Position numbers and translations under genes: made by a program. Source: Cylindrotheca closterium (taxonomy: Eukaryota > Bacillariophyta > Bacillariophyceae > Bacillariales > Bacillariaceae). Taken from it: 64,000 nt of DNA. The notes below the pieces were generated by a model. That model searched no databases, was not told the DNA's origin, and worked only from the letters and a program-made list of their open reading frames with translations. Where the stretch lies: NCBI GenBank assembly GCA_933822405.4, contig CAKOGP040001925.1, positions 50,726-114,725 on the forward strand, in the 5' to 3' direction. Positions 41,330 to 50,726 of the stretch are shown piece by piece (position 1 is the stretch's first letter; each line of letters begins with the position of its first letter).

Positions 41330-42955
41330 TCAGGCTTTTCGTCCCAATCGCAGCCGACCCAACTTGCGTTGACACTTTTCCATCAAGTACTCCACCTTTT
41401 CGACGGGAGCAAAGCTGCCGTATTCTTGAAGGTTATTGACGGTACGGCGCCGTTGATTCTTGATCTTCAAGGTCTCACGAACGGCCCGAGCAATTTCCTT
41501 GGCCGAGTACCCCAATTCCACGCGGACCATGCGTTCTCGTGTTTGTCGGGACAGCAACATGTCACTACTACGCCTGTTTGGAGGCCGACCAAAAGTGAGT
41601 TTTTCAGTGCTCTCGTCAAAGGCCCATCCGATCCCAACGCTGGGTCCAGAAGAAGTACTGGGGTGGACTTCAAGTACACGCTCAAAATTCCTCACGTCAG
41701 CTTGTGGATTAAAACGGACAGAGAATTTACGCTTCTTGGGAACCCGACGTCCAGAGGAGGGTTGGTCGTCTGATACAGAGGCATCTGTTTCTCTTCCGAT
41801 AGATCGATTCTTCTGGGGGGGACGCGGGGGAGCATCGCCTTTTGACTTTTTGACTCGAATTTTATCGCGAGCAGCACGATGGTCAGCGCTTCCACGGCGC
41901 GGTCTTATTGCAGTCTTGGGGGGCTCATTTGCCGACGACCTGGAGCTGGATGGCTTCCTGGTGGGAGGGCTCATCATGGCTGGGGAAGATGGAGAAGCTG
42001 CGGTATCTTCATCCTTGGTGGTGGAGCTGGGGATGCTTTGGTAGCTCGAAGGAGTAGCTTGACTGAGAAGATCATTGGAGTCTTCTGTTCGGAAGGTAGA
42101 GTGCGACTCGAGGTTTTCTCTGACCATGCCGAGCTCGTCGTCGTTGATAGGACTGACTTCGCCGGTGAAGTCGATTGAGCTCCGCTTGGCCGGAGGAGAT
42201 AGAAAGCTTTTCGTGGACAGGCTTTTCGCGGATCGAAGGTCATCTGTGATGTCGGAACAGACTGAAGCAACTTCTGAGCGCTTGCTGATGGCATTCACTG
42301 TAAATATTTTCTTCCACATTTCTGGTGTCATTTGATTCCGAATGTGTTCTGGGATTTGAGATAGAATCATGGATTCCATAGCTTCATTTGTTGCAGTCTC
42401 AGAAGAATGATTTGACCCATGGCTCACTATCGAAGCAATGCTGCCCACCCGAACGGGAGGAGCAATGGTATCCTCCGTGGCTTCAAATCTCCGTTCAGAA
42501 TCTGATAGTCTTCTTGATACCGTCCTATCCATTGGAGGTCTAGAGGATAAATCATCATCATCATCATGATGATGATTCGAGTCTTGTATCGTTTCGTCTT
42601 CTTCAGCCGCCGGAATGGCGACATCAAGAGTCCGACCTTGTATATCTGAAAACTCAGATGTATAGGATCTCCTTCTTCTCGGAACACTGGGCAAACAGTC
42701 TGCTGCCGGGTCTTCTAATATCTTGCACACATTTGGAGCACTCGTTTGTCTATGAAGTATTCTCATGCTGCCAGGTGTCGATTGATCTTCGGTGTCTAAG
42801 GAATGTGCCGACAAAGGTTTATTCGTGGGTGCTCTAGGCCCAGCATCAGATTCACCAACTTCCTCGACCTTGAAGGACCCAGAGGGGCTTCCTCCCTCTG
42901 AGAGTGGGAGAGTCATTTGTGTCATAATAGACTTGTGCGTTTCTGAAACACTCAT
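41330..42955 (-). CDS. GDNPSVGYG-family protein, diverged member
   Basis: The protein has 541 residues from the ATG at 42955 (MSVSETHKS); the frame is open further upstream but lacks an ATG. It is mostly Ser/Asp/Arg-rich disordered sequence. The C-terminal 125 residues correspond to the conserved domain of the two genes upstream: the first box reads NFERVLEVHPSTSSGPSVGI instead of REYDQTIGDNPSVGYG, followed by the basic RRSSDMLLSRQTRERMVRVELGYSAKEI helix and KVEYLMEKCQRKLGR. No signal peptide; basic patches (PKKRKFSVRF) may be nuclear signals. The function is unknown. Confidence 0.75.
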   Translation of the reverse strand: MSVSETHKSIMTQMTLPLSEGGSPSGSFKVEEVGESDAGPRAPTNKPLSAHSLDTEDQSTPGSMRILHRQTSAPNVCKILEDPAADCLPSVPRRRRSYTSEFSDIQGRTLDVAIPAAEEDETIQDSNHHHDDDDDLSSRPPMDRTVSRRLSDSERRFEATEDTIAPPVRVGSIASIVSHGSNHSSETATNEAMESMILSQIPEHIRNQMTPEMWKKIFTVNAISKRSEVASVCSDITDDLRSAKSLSTKSFLSPPAKRSSIDFTGEVSPINDDELGMVRENLESHSTFRTEDSNDLLSQATPSSYQSIPSSTTKDEDTAASPSSPAMMSPPTRKPSSSRSSANEPPKTAIRPRRGSADHRAARDKIRVKKSKGDAPPRPPQKNRSIGRETDASVSDDQPSSGRRVPKKRKFSVRFNPQADVRNFERVLEVHPSTSSGPSVGIGWAFDESTEKLTFGRPPNRRSSDMLLSRQTRERMVRVELGYSAKEIARAVRETLKIKNQRRRTVNNLQEYGSFAPVEKVEYLMEKCQRKLGRLRLGRKA

Positions 42956-44043
42956 ATGTTGATATCGACAAGGAATCTTATTGCTTATTGAGAAGTTTGA
43001 TAAGCTTGAACGTTCCGCTGAAAGTAACCAATACTGTAGTATTCTACCTGATAAGTTGTTGATATAGGCAAGAGTATCCTGCTGGAAAGTTTTCTGATGA
43101 GATGAGACTGCGATATACCTTTGTTGGGAAAGACAAATTGCCAGTATTTTCACGATGAGAGGAGCAGCACTAAGTGGGATGTAGAATGATGGAAAGTTCT
43201 GAAGGATATGAACGAACTTCCAAAAAAATTTGGTATTTTGGCCAGATAGAAGGCGAAATTTATTTAAGGCGATTGGTTGCGCTCTAAGCAGCGGTCATTG
43301 AACGACACACAACAGATAAGAACACACCGTTCGACATTCAATCTACTCGTAATTTCTACATATGTATCAGATATCGTTTTGTGCTCTGTTTGCTACGGTA
43401 CCAGGTACAAGAAGTTCAATGGCGCTTCCTAAAAGTGCAGAACCCTCACAAATACCGTTGTAGTACCCAACAATGTTTTGTTTCGATAAATATGTAGTCG
43501 TCCCGCCGTTTCGAACCGCTTCATTGGCGCCTTGGAATAATAACGCCCTCATGTTCATCCATTTTATTTAGGCCCGAGACCAGAAAGCTTTCACATAGTT
43601 CTTATGTCCCAACAGAAGCTAAAAGGAATGGAAGTAGTGCCAAGAGAAAGGCCCAATAGTAACCATCCGCGATGAGATTCCTTAAATCGTCTAACTTCAC
43701 AAAAGTAGACGGTGCCTCAAATCTCATCGAAGTTGTGTCACCAAGTGCCAACTACGAGAATTCTGATTCTTGAACCCAACTAGAAATATGCATTTCTACG
43801 ACTAGTGTAAGAGCGTTTAAAACATACGACCCTTGTAAATATCTTATTGATACACGTGGTATTGGTATCCTGAATTGTGTACGGTATAATTCTATGATCA
43901 CTGGAAATCGCATGTACCGGTACGACGCCCACATTTTCTAAGATTCTGCCAATATCGCAACCCTACAATCAAGACGTTGGGTCGCTAATCAATCAACACG
44001 AGGTCCTGCAGCAACGCTATGATCCTCTTCGTTCAGCTTCCAA
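42956..44043. other. Intergenic
   Basis: No gene seen. TACCGGTA occurs at 43915-43922. Confidence 0.45.
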
Positions 44044-45210
44044 CTACTGCAGGCGTGGAGCGCTTTGTACCCGTGTCATGGATGCCTCGACAACGTCGCC
44101 TTTCGTGCTCTTTTTTCCTTTCGTCGTGGCAGCTTGTTCTCTTGGATTGCATTCAGCAGTCTTCTTTTTTGCTCGGTACCGTTTGAATTTTCGAACGGCC
44201 GACTCTCTCACTTCTTCCACCGCTATCAAGGAAGGCATGCTCATATGCACAAATCTGGAAAATTCTCGCTGGGATTTGACCTTGTCGGTGGCTTTCTGGG
44301 CTGCCTTGACTTCCGATTCGGAAAAACCATAATTCCGCGTGAAAATGGCTTTGCGTTGATTGTGATTGATGTGCATTTGCTCCATGTTGCGTCGTCCACC
44401 CCGGTTCGATTCGTACAAGTCCACATGCAAGGGTTCGTCTTCCTGGTAATGCCAATCCAAGGAGATGGGCGCCCCGTATCCGACACTTGGATTATCTCCG
44501 ATTGTTTGGTCATATTCCCGAACAGTAATATGCTGAAATGTGACTTTGGAATCAGATTTCCTCATGGCTGGGGATGACGAAGGGGGTTTGGGTGACTTGG
44601 GCGACTCTGGAGATTTTGGCTCAGCGTTCAATAATGCTAGGTCAGGTGCAGAATTGCGTGATGCTATGGAATTCAGCGACTCGATTCTTTTCATCTTGAC
44701 ATATTCCATGTCGGGAGCCGGGAGCTGTTTCCATCTATTCTGGTTGGTTCGTATAGGGATCTCTTCATGAACTTCTGCTTTCAATATGGACCGAGATGGA
44801 AAGCTCGCCGCAGTGGACGATGGTGACTTTGAGAGCAAATCTGTTTCACCACTTGCATCATCTTGCTGCTGCAATCCACCGTTCTCAGCATCCTGATCAT
44901 TGCCATCATCCACGTCATCTTTGTTGTCTTCGATAAAGAATCCTCCATCACCTCCAGGGATTCCATCTGATAATCCAGCTAAAGGCAAGAAGGACACAGG
45001 GTGTTCATGATCTGTATTGATAGGCGCATGGTGCTCCTTCTCCACTGTTGACGATTCACCTTCTGATGGAAGGGGGTTGTCATTTGGATGACATTCCAGC
45101 TTGGTCGGACCTGCTGAAGCAGCAGAAGTCATTTCGGAGTATGGAGGAGTGGTGGTTACAGTTTCGTTGTACACCGATTGCTCAAGAGCTATTGAGAGTT
45201 CAGATGGCAT
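44044..45210 (-). CDS. GDNPSVGYG-family protein
   Basis: The protein has 388 residues from the ATG at 45210 (MPSELSIALE). The N-terminal two thirds are low complexity, with a short block SRSILKAEVHEEIPIRTNQN also found in the next gene (PTKAILKASVDEVIPVKIHR). The conserved C-terminal domain starts with VTFQHITVREYDQTIGDNPS, then VGYGAPISLDW, then a basic helix MEQMHINHNQRKAIF, and a helical end (VKAAQKATDKVKSQREFSRFV ... ESAVRKFKR). The domain is repeated in the gene at 45658-47214 with high similarity. It is intracellular by appearance; I know of no characterised function. Confidence 0.8.
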   Translation of the reverse strand: MPSELSIALEQSVYNETVTTTPPYSEMTSAASAGPTKLECHPNDNPLPSEGESSTVEKEHHAPINTDHEHPVSFLPLAGLSDGIPGGDGGFFIEDNKDDVDDGNDQDAENGGLQQQDDASGETDLLSKSPSSTAASFPSRSILKAEVHEEIPIRTNQNRWKQLPAPDMEYVKMKRIESLNSIASRNSAPDLALLNAEPKSPESPKSPKPPSSSPAMRKSDSKVTFQHITVREYDQTIGDNPSVGYGAPISLDWHYQEDEPLHVDLYESNRGGRRNMEQMHINHNQRKAIFTRNYGFSESEVKAAQKATDKVKSQREFSRFVHMSMPSLIAVEEVRESAVRKFKRYRAKKKTAECNPREQAATTKGKKSTKGDVVEASMTRVQSAPRLQ

Positions 45211-45657
45211 CTTTTCTGTCGTCACCTCCTGTTCACTGGTTCGCTGGTGATGTCCCCAATCCCCAGCTTTTGCTTCATTCAATTCGAACAGAAGATTGAT
45301 GTGGTGATGCGTGGTGATGTGGCGGTGACAGTTTCCCGCCAATTTTTATTCCGGCAGCACTCTGAATACGACGCATGAATGACGGACACTTTGCGAGCTT
45401 TCATTGTTTCAGCAGGGAGTACTTTTAATTATTGCATTTGTTCACAGTTAGTAGACTTCAAAACTTGTTTTAAAATTGTTTACTTGCTTTCTATCATCCC
45501 ATGTATCTGTGCATAACAAAACTGTTGTTTGTTGGAATGCCCAACAACAACCTATGCATCATATTATATAAATCATCTTGCCGTCTTTCATAAAAGGCAA
45601 CGGCGCTGTCGTTATACAGCCTTCTGGTTCCTTCTCTCCTGTGCCTGTTTGTCCTTT
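45211..45657. other. Intergenic between tandem paralogues
   Basis: This lies between two minus-strand paralogues, so it carries the promoter of the 44044 gene and the 3' end of the 45658 gene. No motif stands out. Confidence 0.4.
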
Positions 45658-47214
45658 TTACTCGTGCACTAACATTTCACCGCTTGAAACAATAGCCACA
45701 TCAGAACTCCTGTTCTTGCCCTTATTCCTGCGTCGTTTCACCTTTCGGACTGCTGACTCTCTCATTTCTTCAAACAGCAACAAGGGTTGCAAGCTCGTTT
45801 GCATCATTTTGGAAATTTCTCGTTGAGTTTTTACCTTATTGGTGGCTCGTTTGGCTGCCTTGACTTCCTCCGGACTGTGTCCATATCTGTGGATCAATAT
45901 GTTCTTGCGTTGGTAGTGATTCAAGAACATTTGTCTCATGGTACGTCTCTTCTTTTTCGTCTCGTAGACGTCCAAGTCCACTGGGTCATGGTCAATATAG
46001 GGCCAGTCTAGACTAATCGCAGTACCATAGCCGACACTTGGGTTATCCCCAATGGTTTGTTGATACTCCCGCACAAAAATCGACTCAAAATTGACATTGG
46101 CCTTGGCACCTTCGGACTTGGACCGTTCGCGGAGGGGCGCAAGAGCGACTGCTGGGGTCCCAGTACAGTCGGATTGGGATCGGTGGTGAATGCCGGTTGG
46201 AGGTGGAAAAGGAGTTGTAGCGGTAGTAGAAGAAGGGACGTCAACCTCTTTGTTTTCCTTTTCCTCCTCTTGGGATTGCAGGAAATCTAGCATTTGCTGC
46301 CGCTTCTCCTTGATGATATTCATCTCTGGTGGAGGCAGCTTCTTCCAGAATCGACGGTGAATTTTCACAGGAATCACCTCGTCTACACTCGCCTTGAGAA
46401 TGGCCTTGGTTGGCCAAACGGTGGTAGCAGCAGCCGAGCTGGCGTATGAGTTGTTGCTGTTCAAGGAGGTCCTTTTTGGAATCGATGGCAGTCCAAAGTC
46501 TCCTTGTTTGGGGGCAAAACTTATCTTGCGGGAGGCAGGTTGAGGGAGTTGTGACTTGTTGTTGTTCTTCCATCGTTCACTGTTTGTGATATCTCTACTA
46601 ACAACCTTGTTGCCGGAAGCCTTGAGGAATTCGCTGGATGTTTGAGGAGTCTCCGTCTCGTTGTTGATGGAAGGCGCAAAGAGTTCGCTGGACGACTGGG
46701 GTGCGACAGAGCCTGTAGTGAAAGTGACCGATGATATTCTGGAATCCATATTCGTTTTCTGGAAAGTACTACTGGAATTCAGATCAGTACTCTCGTCTTC
46801 ATACCATTGTTGGTCGACTGAACTCTCGCCTTCTTCTGCGTCAGCAGTAGTAAGCGGTTGCTGATCTTGTTGCCGATCATCCAAAGCCTTTTGAGTAGCT
46901 TCAGATGAAGCAGTAGAAGTATGAGGTTGACCTATTGTTTCAGCAGCAACAGCATTAGGCGTGCTCGAAGGGTCATCCTTATGTGCTTCACAAGCCTGGA
47001 CCCATACATCCGTGCTATTAACAGATTTCTTGCTTCCTATTGAACCATCTGAACTTCCAGAGGTATCGGTGAAGTCACCTGAATCCTTGCGATGAGCTTC
47101 TGGTGATGTTATTTGGCTGAGGAGATTTTCAGGGGTCGTATCCCTGGCGAGCGAGTCTTCGGGTTGTGGGAACGAAGTTATCTCGCTATTCGTTGGCAGC
47201 ACTCTAGTCATCAT
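45658..47214 (-). CDS. GDNPSVGYG-family protein
   Basis: The protein has 518 residues from MMTRVLPTNSE (47214); the open frame extends upstream to a GTG and contains one earlier ATG (about 47331), so a longer start is possible. It has a disordered N-terminal region, an ILKASVDEVIPVKIHRRFWK block, then the conserved domain (FVREYQQTIGDNPSVGYGTA, ISLDWPYIDHDPVDLDVYET, MRQMFLNHYQRKNILIHRYG, EVKAAKRATNKVKTQREISK, ESAVRKVKRRR). It is the closest relative of 44044-45210 and forms a tandem trio with 41330. Confidence 0.8.
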   Translation of the reverse strand: MMTRVLPTNSEITSFPQPEDSLARDTTPENLLSQITSPEAHRKDSGDFTDTSGSSDGSIGSKKSVNSTDVWVQACEAHKDDPSSTPNAVAAETIGQPHTSTASSEATQKALDDRQQDQQPLTTADAEEGESSVDQQWYEDESTDLNSSSTFQKTNMDSRISSVTFTTGSVAPQSSSELFAPSINNETETPQTSSEFLKASGNKVVSRDITNSERWKNNNKSQLPQPASRKISFAPKQGDFGLPSIPKRTSLNSNNSYASSAAATTVWPTKAILKASVDEVIPVKIHRRFWKKLPPPEMNIIKEKRQQMLDFLQSQEEEKENKEVDVPSSTTATTPFPPPTGIHHRSQSDCTGTPAVALAPLRERSKSEGAKANVNFESIFVREYQQTIGDNPSVGYGTAISLDWPYIDHDPVDLDVYETKKKRRTMRQMFLNHYQRKNILIHRYGHSPEEVKAAKRATNKVKTQREISKMMQTSLQPLLLFEEMRESAVRKVKRRRNKGKNRSSDVAIVSSGEMLVHE

Positions 47215-48232
47215 GGTCAACGACTGTGTTGAAACACTTCTTGGTGTTTGTATGTAAATGGAGAGTAGTCGATTGGGCGATCTGCATCCGTAGGTCGGGC
47301 TGTGGTACTGTATACTGTGCGTGATTTGCATCACTTGTATCTCGTATCGGCACTTCGGCACTTGTAAAATATTGTTGCGACACAAGGTTTCTACAAAGTT
47401 CACAAAATAGTTGGGAATTTGTGAGTGTTACACTTCCGTCATTATGTAAAACGATCTGTTGATTAGGTAAAACGATCTGTTGATAAATAATACTCTGTCA
47501 TGATGTCGCAGGTTCGCTTCAGATCCAATAAATGAAGCGTTGAAAAATTCTGCCGGTTAAAAAATAACACGAAGAGGTCTGGCGAAACAATTCATTCGCA
47601 TGAGTCGAGAGCGAGCGAGACTGTGACATACCGGTACATCATACCGGTACATACCGGCATTGAATATGCATGACATTTTGACAAAAATACCGTTGCCTTT
47701 TGGCCAACCGCCAGACGGACGTGAGAAAAATGCTGAACTGCAGTACTTCTACTGTACCTGGTACCATAGGCAGTGCTGTATCCTTGGCTGTAGTGTCGCT
47801 ACTGTACCGTGACATACATCCAAAACACCAAAGTTAAGAACAACGAATGCTTGATGTGTGTGACACATATTTCCAAATAGTATGTCAACACAGCCAGCAT
47901 TCGTGATCGGAGCCAGCATGCACTTGCTTGTTTATACTGCATAGTGTGTTTCGTACTTCAGAAAGGCGTCATCTAATAACATCACCATTTTCATGATTAA
48001 ATCTCATCATCGTTTTGGTTGCTTTCCAAGAACCGCCGACACCTGTATCTAATTGCTCTTTATATCAGCATTGAAAAAAGAAACTTTGTTAGTGCATTCG
48101 GAGTCCGTTTCAAAAATAATACACGACCGACTTTTGGACCGCCGTTCAATGCAACAATAAAATATATTACCGCAACATCATACTTTACCCTGTACGTTTC
48201 CCGCGGTTCATTCTTACTCCACCAATACGACG
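47215..48232. promoter_or_regulatory. Divergent intergenic region
   Basis: This 1-kb spacer sits between a minus-strand and a plus-strand gene. Two close TACCGGTA palindromes occur at 47629-47636 and 47642-47649. An 18-base block GTAAAACGATCTGTTGAT is doubled at 47446-47463 and 47467-47484. No gene seen. Confidence 0.4.
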
Positions 48233-50200
48233 ATGAGGCTTGCATGCAACCTTCAAATACTGTTTTCCATCCTCTTCTGTAGTATTATAATTCGATCTGT
48301 TGTGGATGCTCAAAAGGACGCCAAAAGTATTGTCCGCTCCCAGAAAAAATCCATAGTCAGGGGAGAGTCAAGGCTGTTTCAAGCCGACCAAAATCTCAAC
48401 AATTATTTCAATCGAAGACGATCTCTTCAAAAGGAGGGTGAGGACGACAAAAAGGACGACAAGGACGACAAGGACGAGGAGAAAGAACCCACGCTAGACG
48501 AAGACGAAGACAATAACGATGAGGACGAGGATGGGGATGTAGGGGACGAAGATAAGGACCCCCCTGATGAAGACAATGGTCCTGATGAGGACATTACTCC
48601 TGATACTGATGAAGACGTTCCAGACACGGATGAAGACAATGGTCCTGATGCTGACAAGGACGGTCCAGACAAGGATGAGGACAATGGTCCTGATGCTGAT
48701 AAGGACGGTCCGGACAAAGATGATGAAGATAAGGATGATAAAGATAAAGACGACGAAGATAAGGATGACAAGGACAAGGATGATGATGATGATGAAGATA
48801 AGGACGACGAAGATGATGATGATGAAGATAACGATGGCGAGGGTACATCTTGCTCTGAGTGCGCTTGCTTTGCCACTGATGACGAGCTTAAGAATGCTGT
48901 CCGTCAATACATTGATGATGGCTGTTCGGACAGCAAGAAGTGCGACAGTGTCATAGCAAAAGAGTATGGCTGGCCCATGGGATCATGGTGTGTTTCAAGA
49001 GTCACTACGATGCAGGGATTGTTTCGTGATGCATATTTATTCAACGATGATATCTCAGCTTGGGATGTCTCTTCTGTCACGAGTATGCGATCAATGTTTC
49101 AGGATGCCTATACATTTAATCAGACCTTGGCAACCTGGAGTACTTCTTCAGTGACTGATATGAGGAGGATGTTTGATGGCGCCTCGTCGTTCAATCAAGA
49201 ATTACAGTACTGGGATGTTTCCAGAGTCGTTAGTATGCGAAATATGTTCATGGGTGCATCATCCTTCAATCAAAGACTGGCACCATGGGATGTATCTTCC
49301 GTCATTGATATGACTGGAATGTTTCAGGGTGCGGTATCATTCAACCAAGACTTGTCGCTCTGGGATGTTTTTCAAGTTACCGAAATGGGAAGGATGTTTT
49401 GGGGTGCCGTGTCCTTCAATCAAGATCTGTCATCCTGGCTGACGATTTCAGTTAGGGACATGTCGTACATGTTTCGGGGTGCAAGATCCTTCAACCAAGA
49501 TTTGTCGTCATGGGAGCTTTCAAGAGTCTCGGATATTAAGGAAATGTTCTTTGATGCCTCATCCTTCAGCCAAGATTTGTGTGCGTGGGGATCTCAGTTG
49601 CGAACTTCGGAACTGTATGCGTCGATATCTGTATTTACCAATTCTGCATGTCGTTATCCGTCGGATCCTCGTTTCCCACAAGGTGGACCATTCTGTGGAT
49701 CCATTTGCACATGCTTTGGCGACAAGTGGGAGCTTAAGGAAGCAATCGATGCCGTCCAACAAGGGTCACTATATTGCGCCCAAGTGGCGGAGAATCCTTC
49801 CGCACGGTGTGTTACAAATGTCGAAGTGCTTCATAGAAAGTACGGTCGTTCCATATCATCATGGTGTGTTTCGGAAGTAACGGACATGTCCTTCCTCTTT
49901 AAAGACATGGACACTTTCAATGAGGATATATCTAGCTGGGATGTTTCTTCCGTAACAAATATGGAAGGCATGTTCCAGGGCGCATCCTCGTTCAATCAAG
50001 ACTTGTCATCGTGGGACGTCTCTTCTGTGCAAAACGCAGACAGAATGTTTGATGGTGTAACCCGCATGAGTACCACTCTTGCATGTAGGTGGAGTGATAC
50101 TTGGAATAGGGCCGTATGCAATGGATCAAGCGCAAATACCAAATCGAAATTGTGGGCACTGCTGTTGGTGCTTTGGACAAGCACAATGGTTTACTCTTAA
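48233..50200 (+). CDS. DUF285 surface protein with Asp-rich N-terminal region
   Basis: The protein has 655 residues with a signal peptide (about 1-26, ending VVDAQ). Residues about 66-205 are almost only Asp, Glu and Lys with a repeated DNGPDADKDGPDKDE unit, expected to be disordered and to bind cations. Two DUF285 modules follow, each introduced by Cys-containing sequence (CACFATDDELKNAV ... YGWPMGSWCVSRVTTM at about 209; CTCFGDKWELKEAI at about 492) and carrying repeats with MF.GASSFNQ.L..WDVSSV. A hydrophobic tail (LWALLLVLWTSTMVYS) ends the protein, as in GPI-anchored proteins. It is a paralogue of 17937-19697 but has the acidic region in place of the Gln insert. A wall or adhesion role is inferred. 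Confidence 0.88.
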   Translation: MRLACNLQILFSILFCSIIIRSVVDAQKDAKSIVRSQKKSIVRGESRLFQADQNLNNYFNRRRSLQKEGEDDKKDDKDDKDEEKEPTLDEDEDNNDEDEDGDVGDEDKDPPDEDNGPDEDITPDTDEDVPDTDEDNGPDADKDGPDKDEDNGPDADKDGPDKDDEDKDDKDKDDEDKDDKDKDDDDDEDKDDEDDDDEDNDGEGTSCSECACFATDDELKNAVRQYIDDGCSDSKKCDSVIAKEYGWPMGSWCVSRVTTMQGLFRDAYLFNDDISAWDVSSVTSMRSMFQDAYTFNQTLATWSTSSVTDMRRMFDGASSFNQELQYWDVSRVVSMRNMFMGASSFNQRLAPWDVSSVIDMTGMFQGAVSFNQDLSLWDVFQVTEMGRMFWGAVSFNQDLSSWLTISVRDMSYMFRGARSFNQDLSSWELSRVSDIKEMFFDASSFSQDLCAWGSQLRTSELYASISVFTNSACRYPSDPRFPQGGPFCGSICTCFGDKWELKEAIDAVQQGSLYCAQVAENPSARCVTNVEVLHRKYGRSISSWCVSEVTDMSFLFKDMDTFNEDISSWDVSSVTNMEGMFQGASSFNQDLSSWDVSSVQNADRMFDGVTRMSTTLACRWSDTWNRAVCNGSSANTKSKLWALLLVLWTSTMVYS

Positions 50201-50726
50201 AGTTGCTGGAATTTGTAGGCTGTAGGGTATAGTGTTAATAACCGTTTTATAGGAGCTAGGATGTAGTGTTACGAAAAGCTTTATACTGGTACTAAGAAGA
50301 GAGGCTTTTGAAATTACTACGTACAGATTAGATTGAACATGCGCAGCGCAGCGCGCTGCAGGATCTCAGTCGACTGGATCGACCGCTCGGATGCAGATGT
50401 ACGTGCAGACGGTAGTTTGACTTGCTGCCGTGTTGCGAACAGGCAGGAAGTAGAACAATAATAACACCGAAGAGATTGCTGGCTTCGTTTTTGGTGAGCA
50501 CAACCGGCAAATCATTATAATACCGGCAAATCATAATAGGCTTGCACCCTGGAAGCACAGATTGATCTCTTCCCCAGCCGCTTATTACAAGTGACAAAGC
50601 TCTGACTGATAGAGATTGAGTAGACTCTAAGCCAGTTGATTAAGCTCTCGAGTTCTTGAACTCAAACCATTATACCTTTATTTTCACGATTGAATTCAAT
50701 AGGTACAATTTAATACATCGGATACG
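50201..50726. other. Intergenic
   Basis: A GCGCAGCGCAGCGCGCTGC palindrome-like stretch is at about 50342. No gene seen. Confidence 0.45.

Noticed and set aside
48427..48876. Ser-rich minus-strand frame
   Set aside because: It is the reverse of the GAT/GAC-rich Asp segment and is a compositional artefact.
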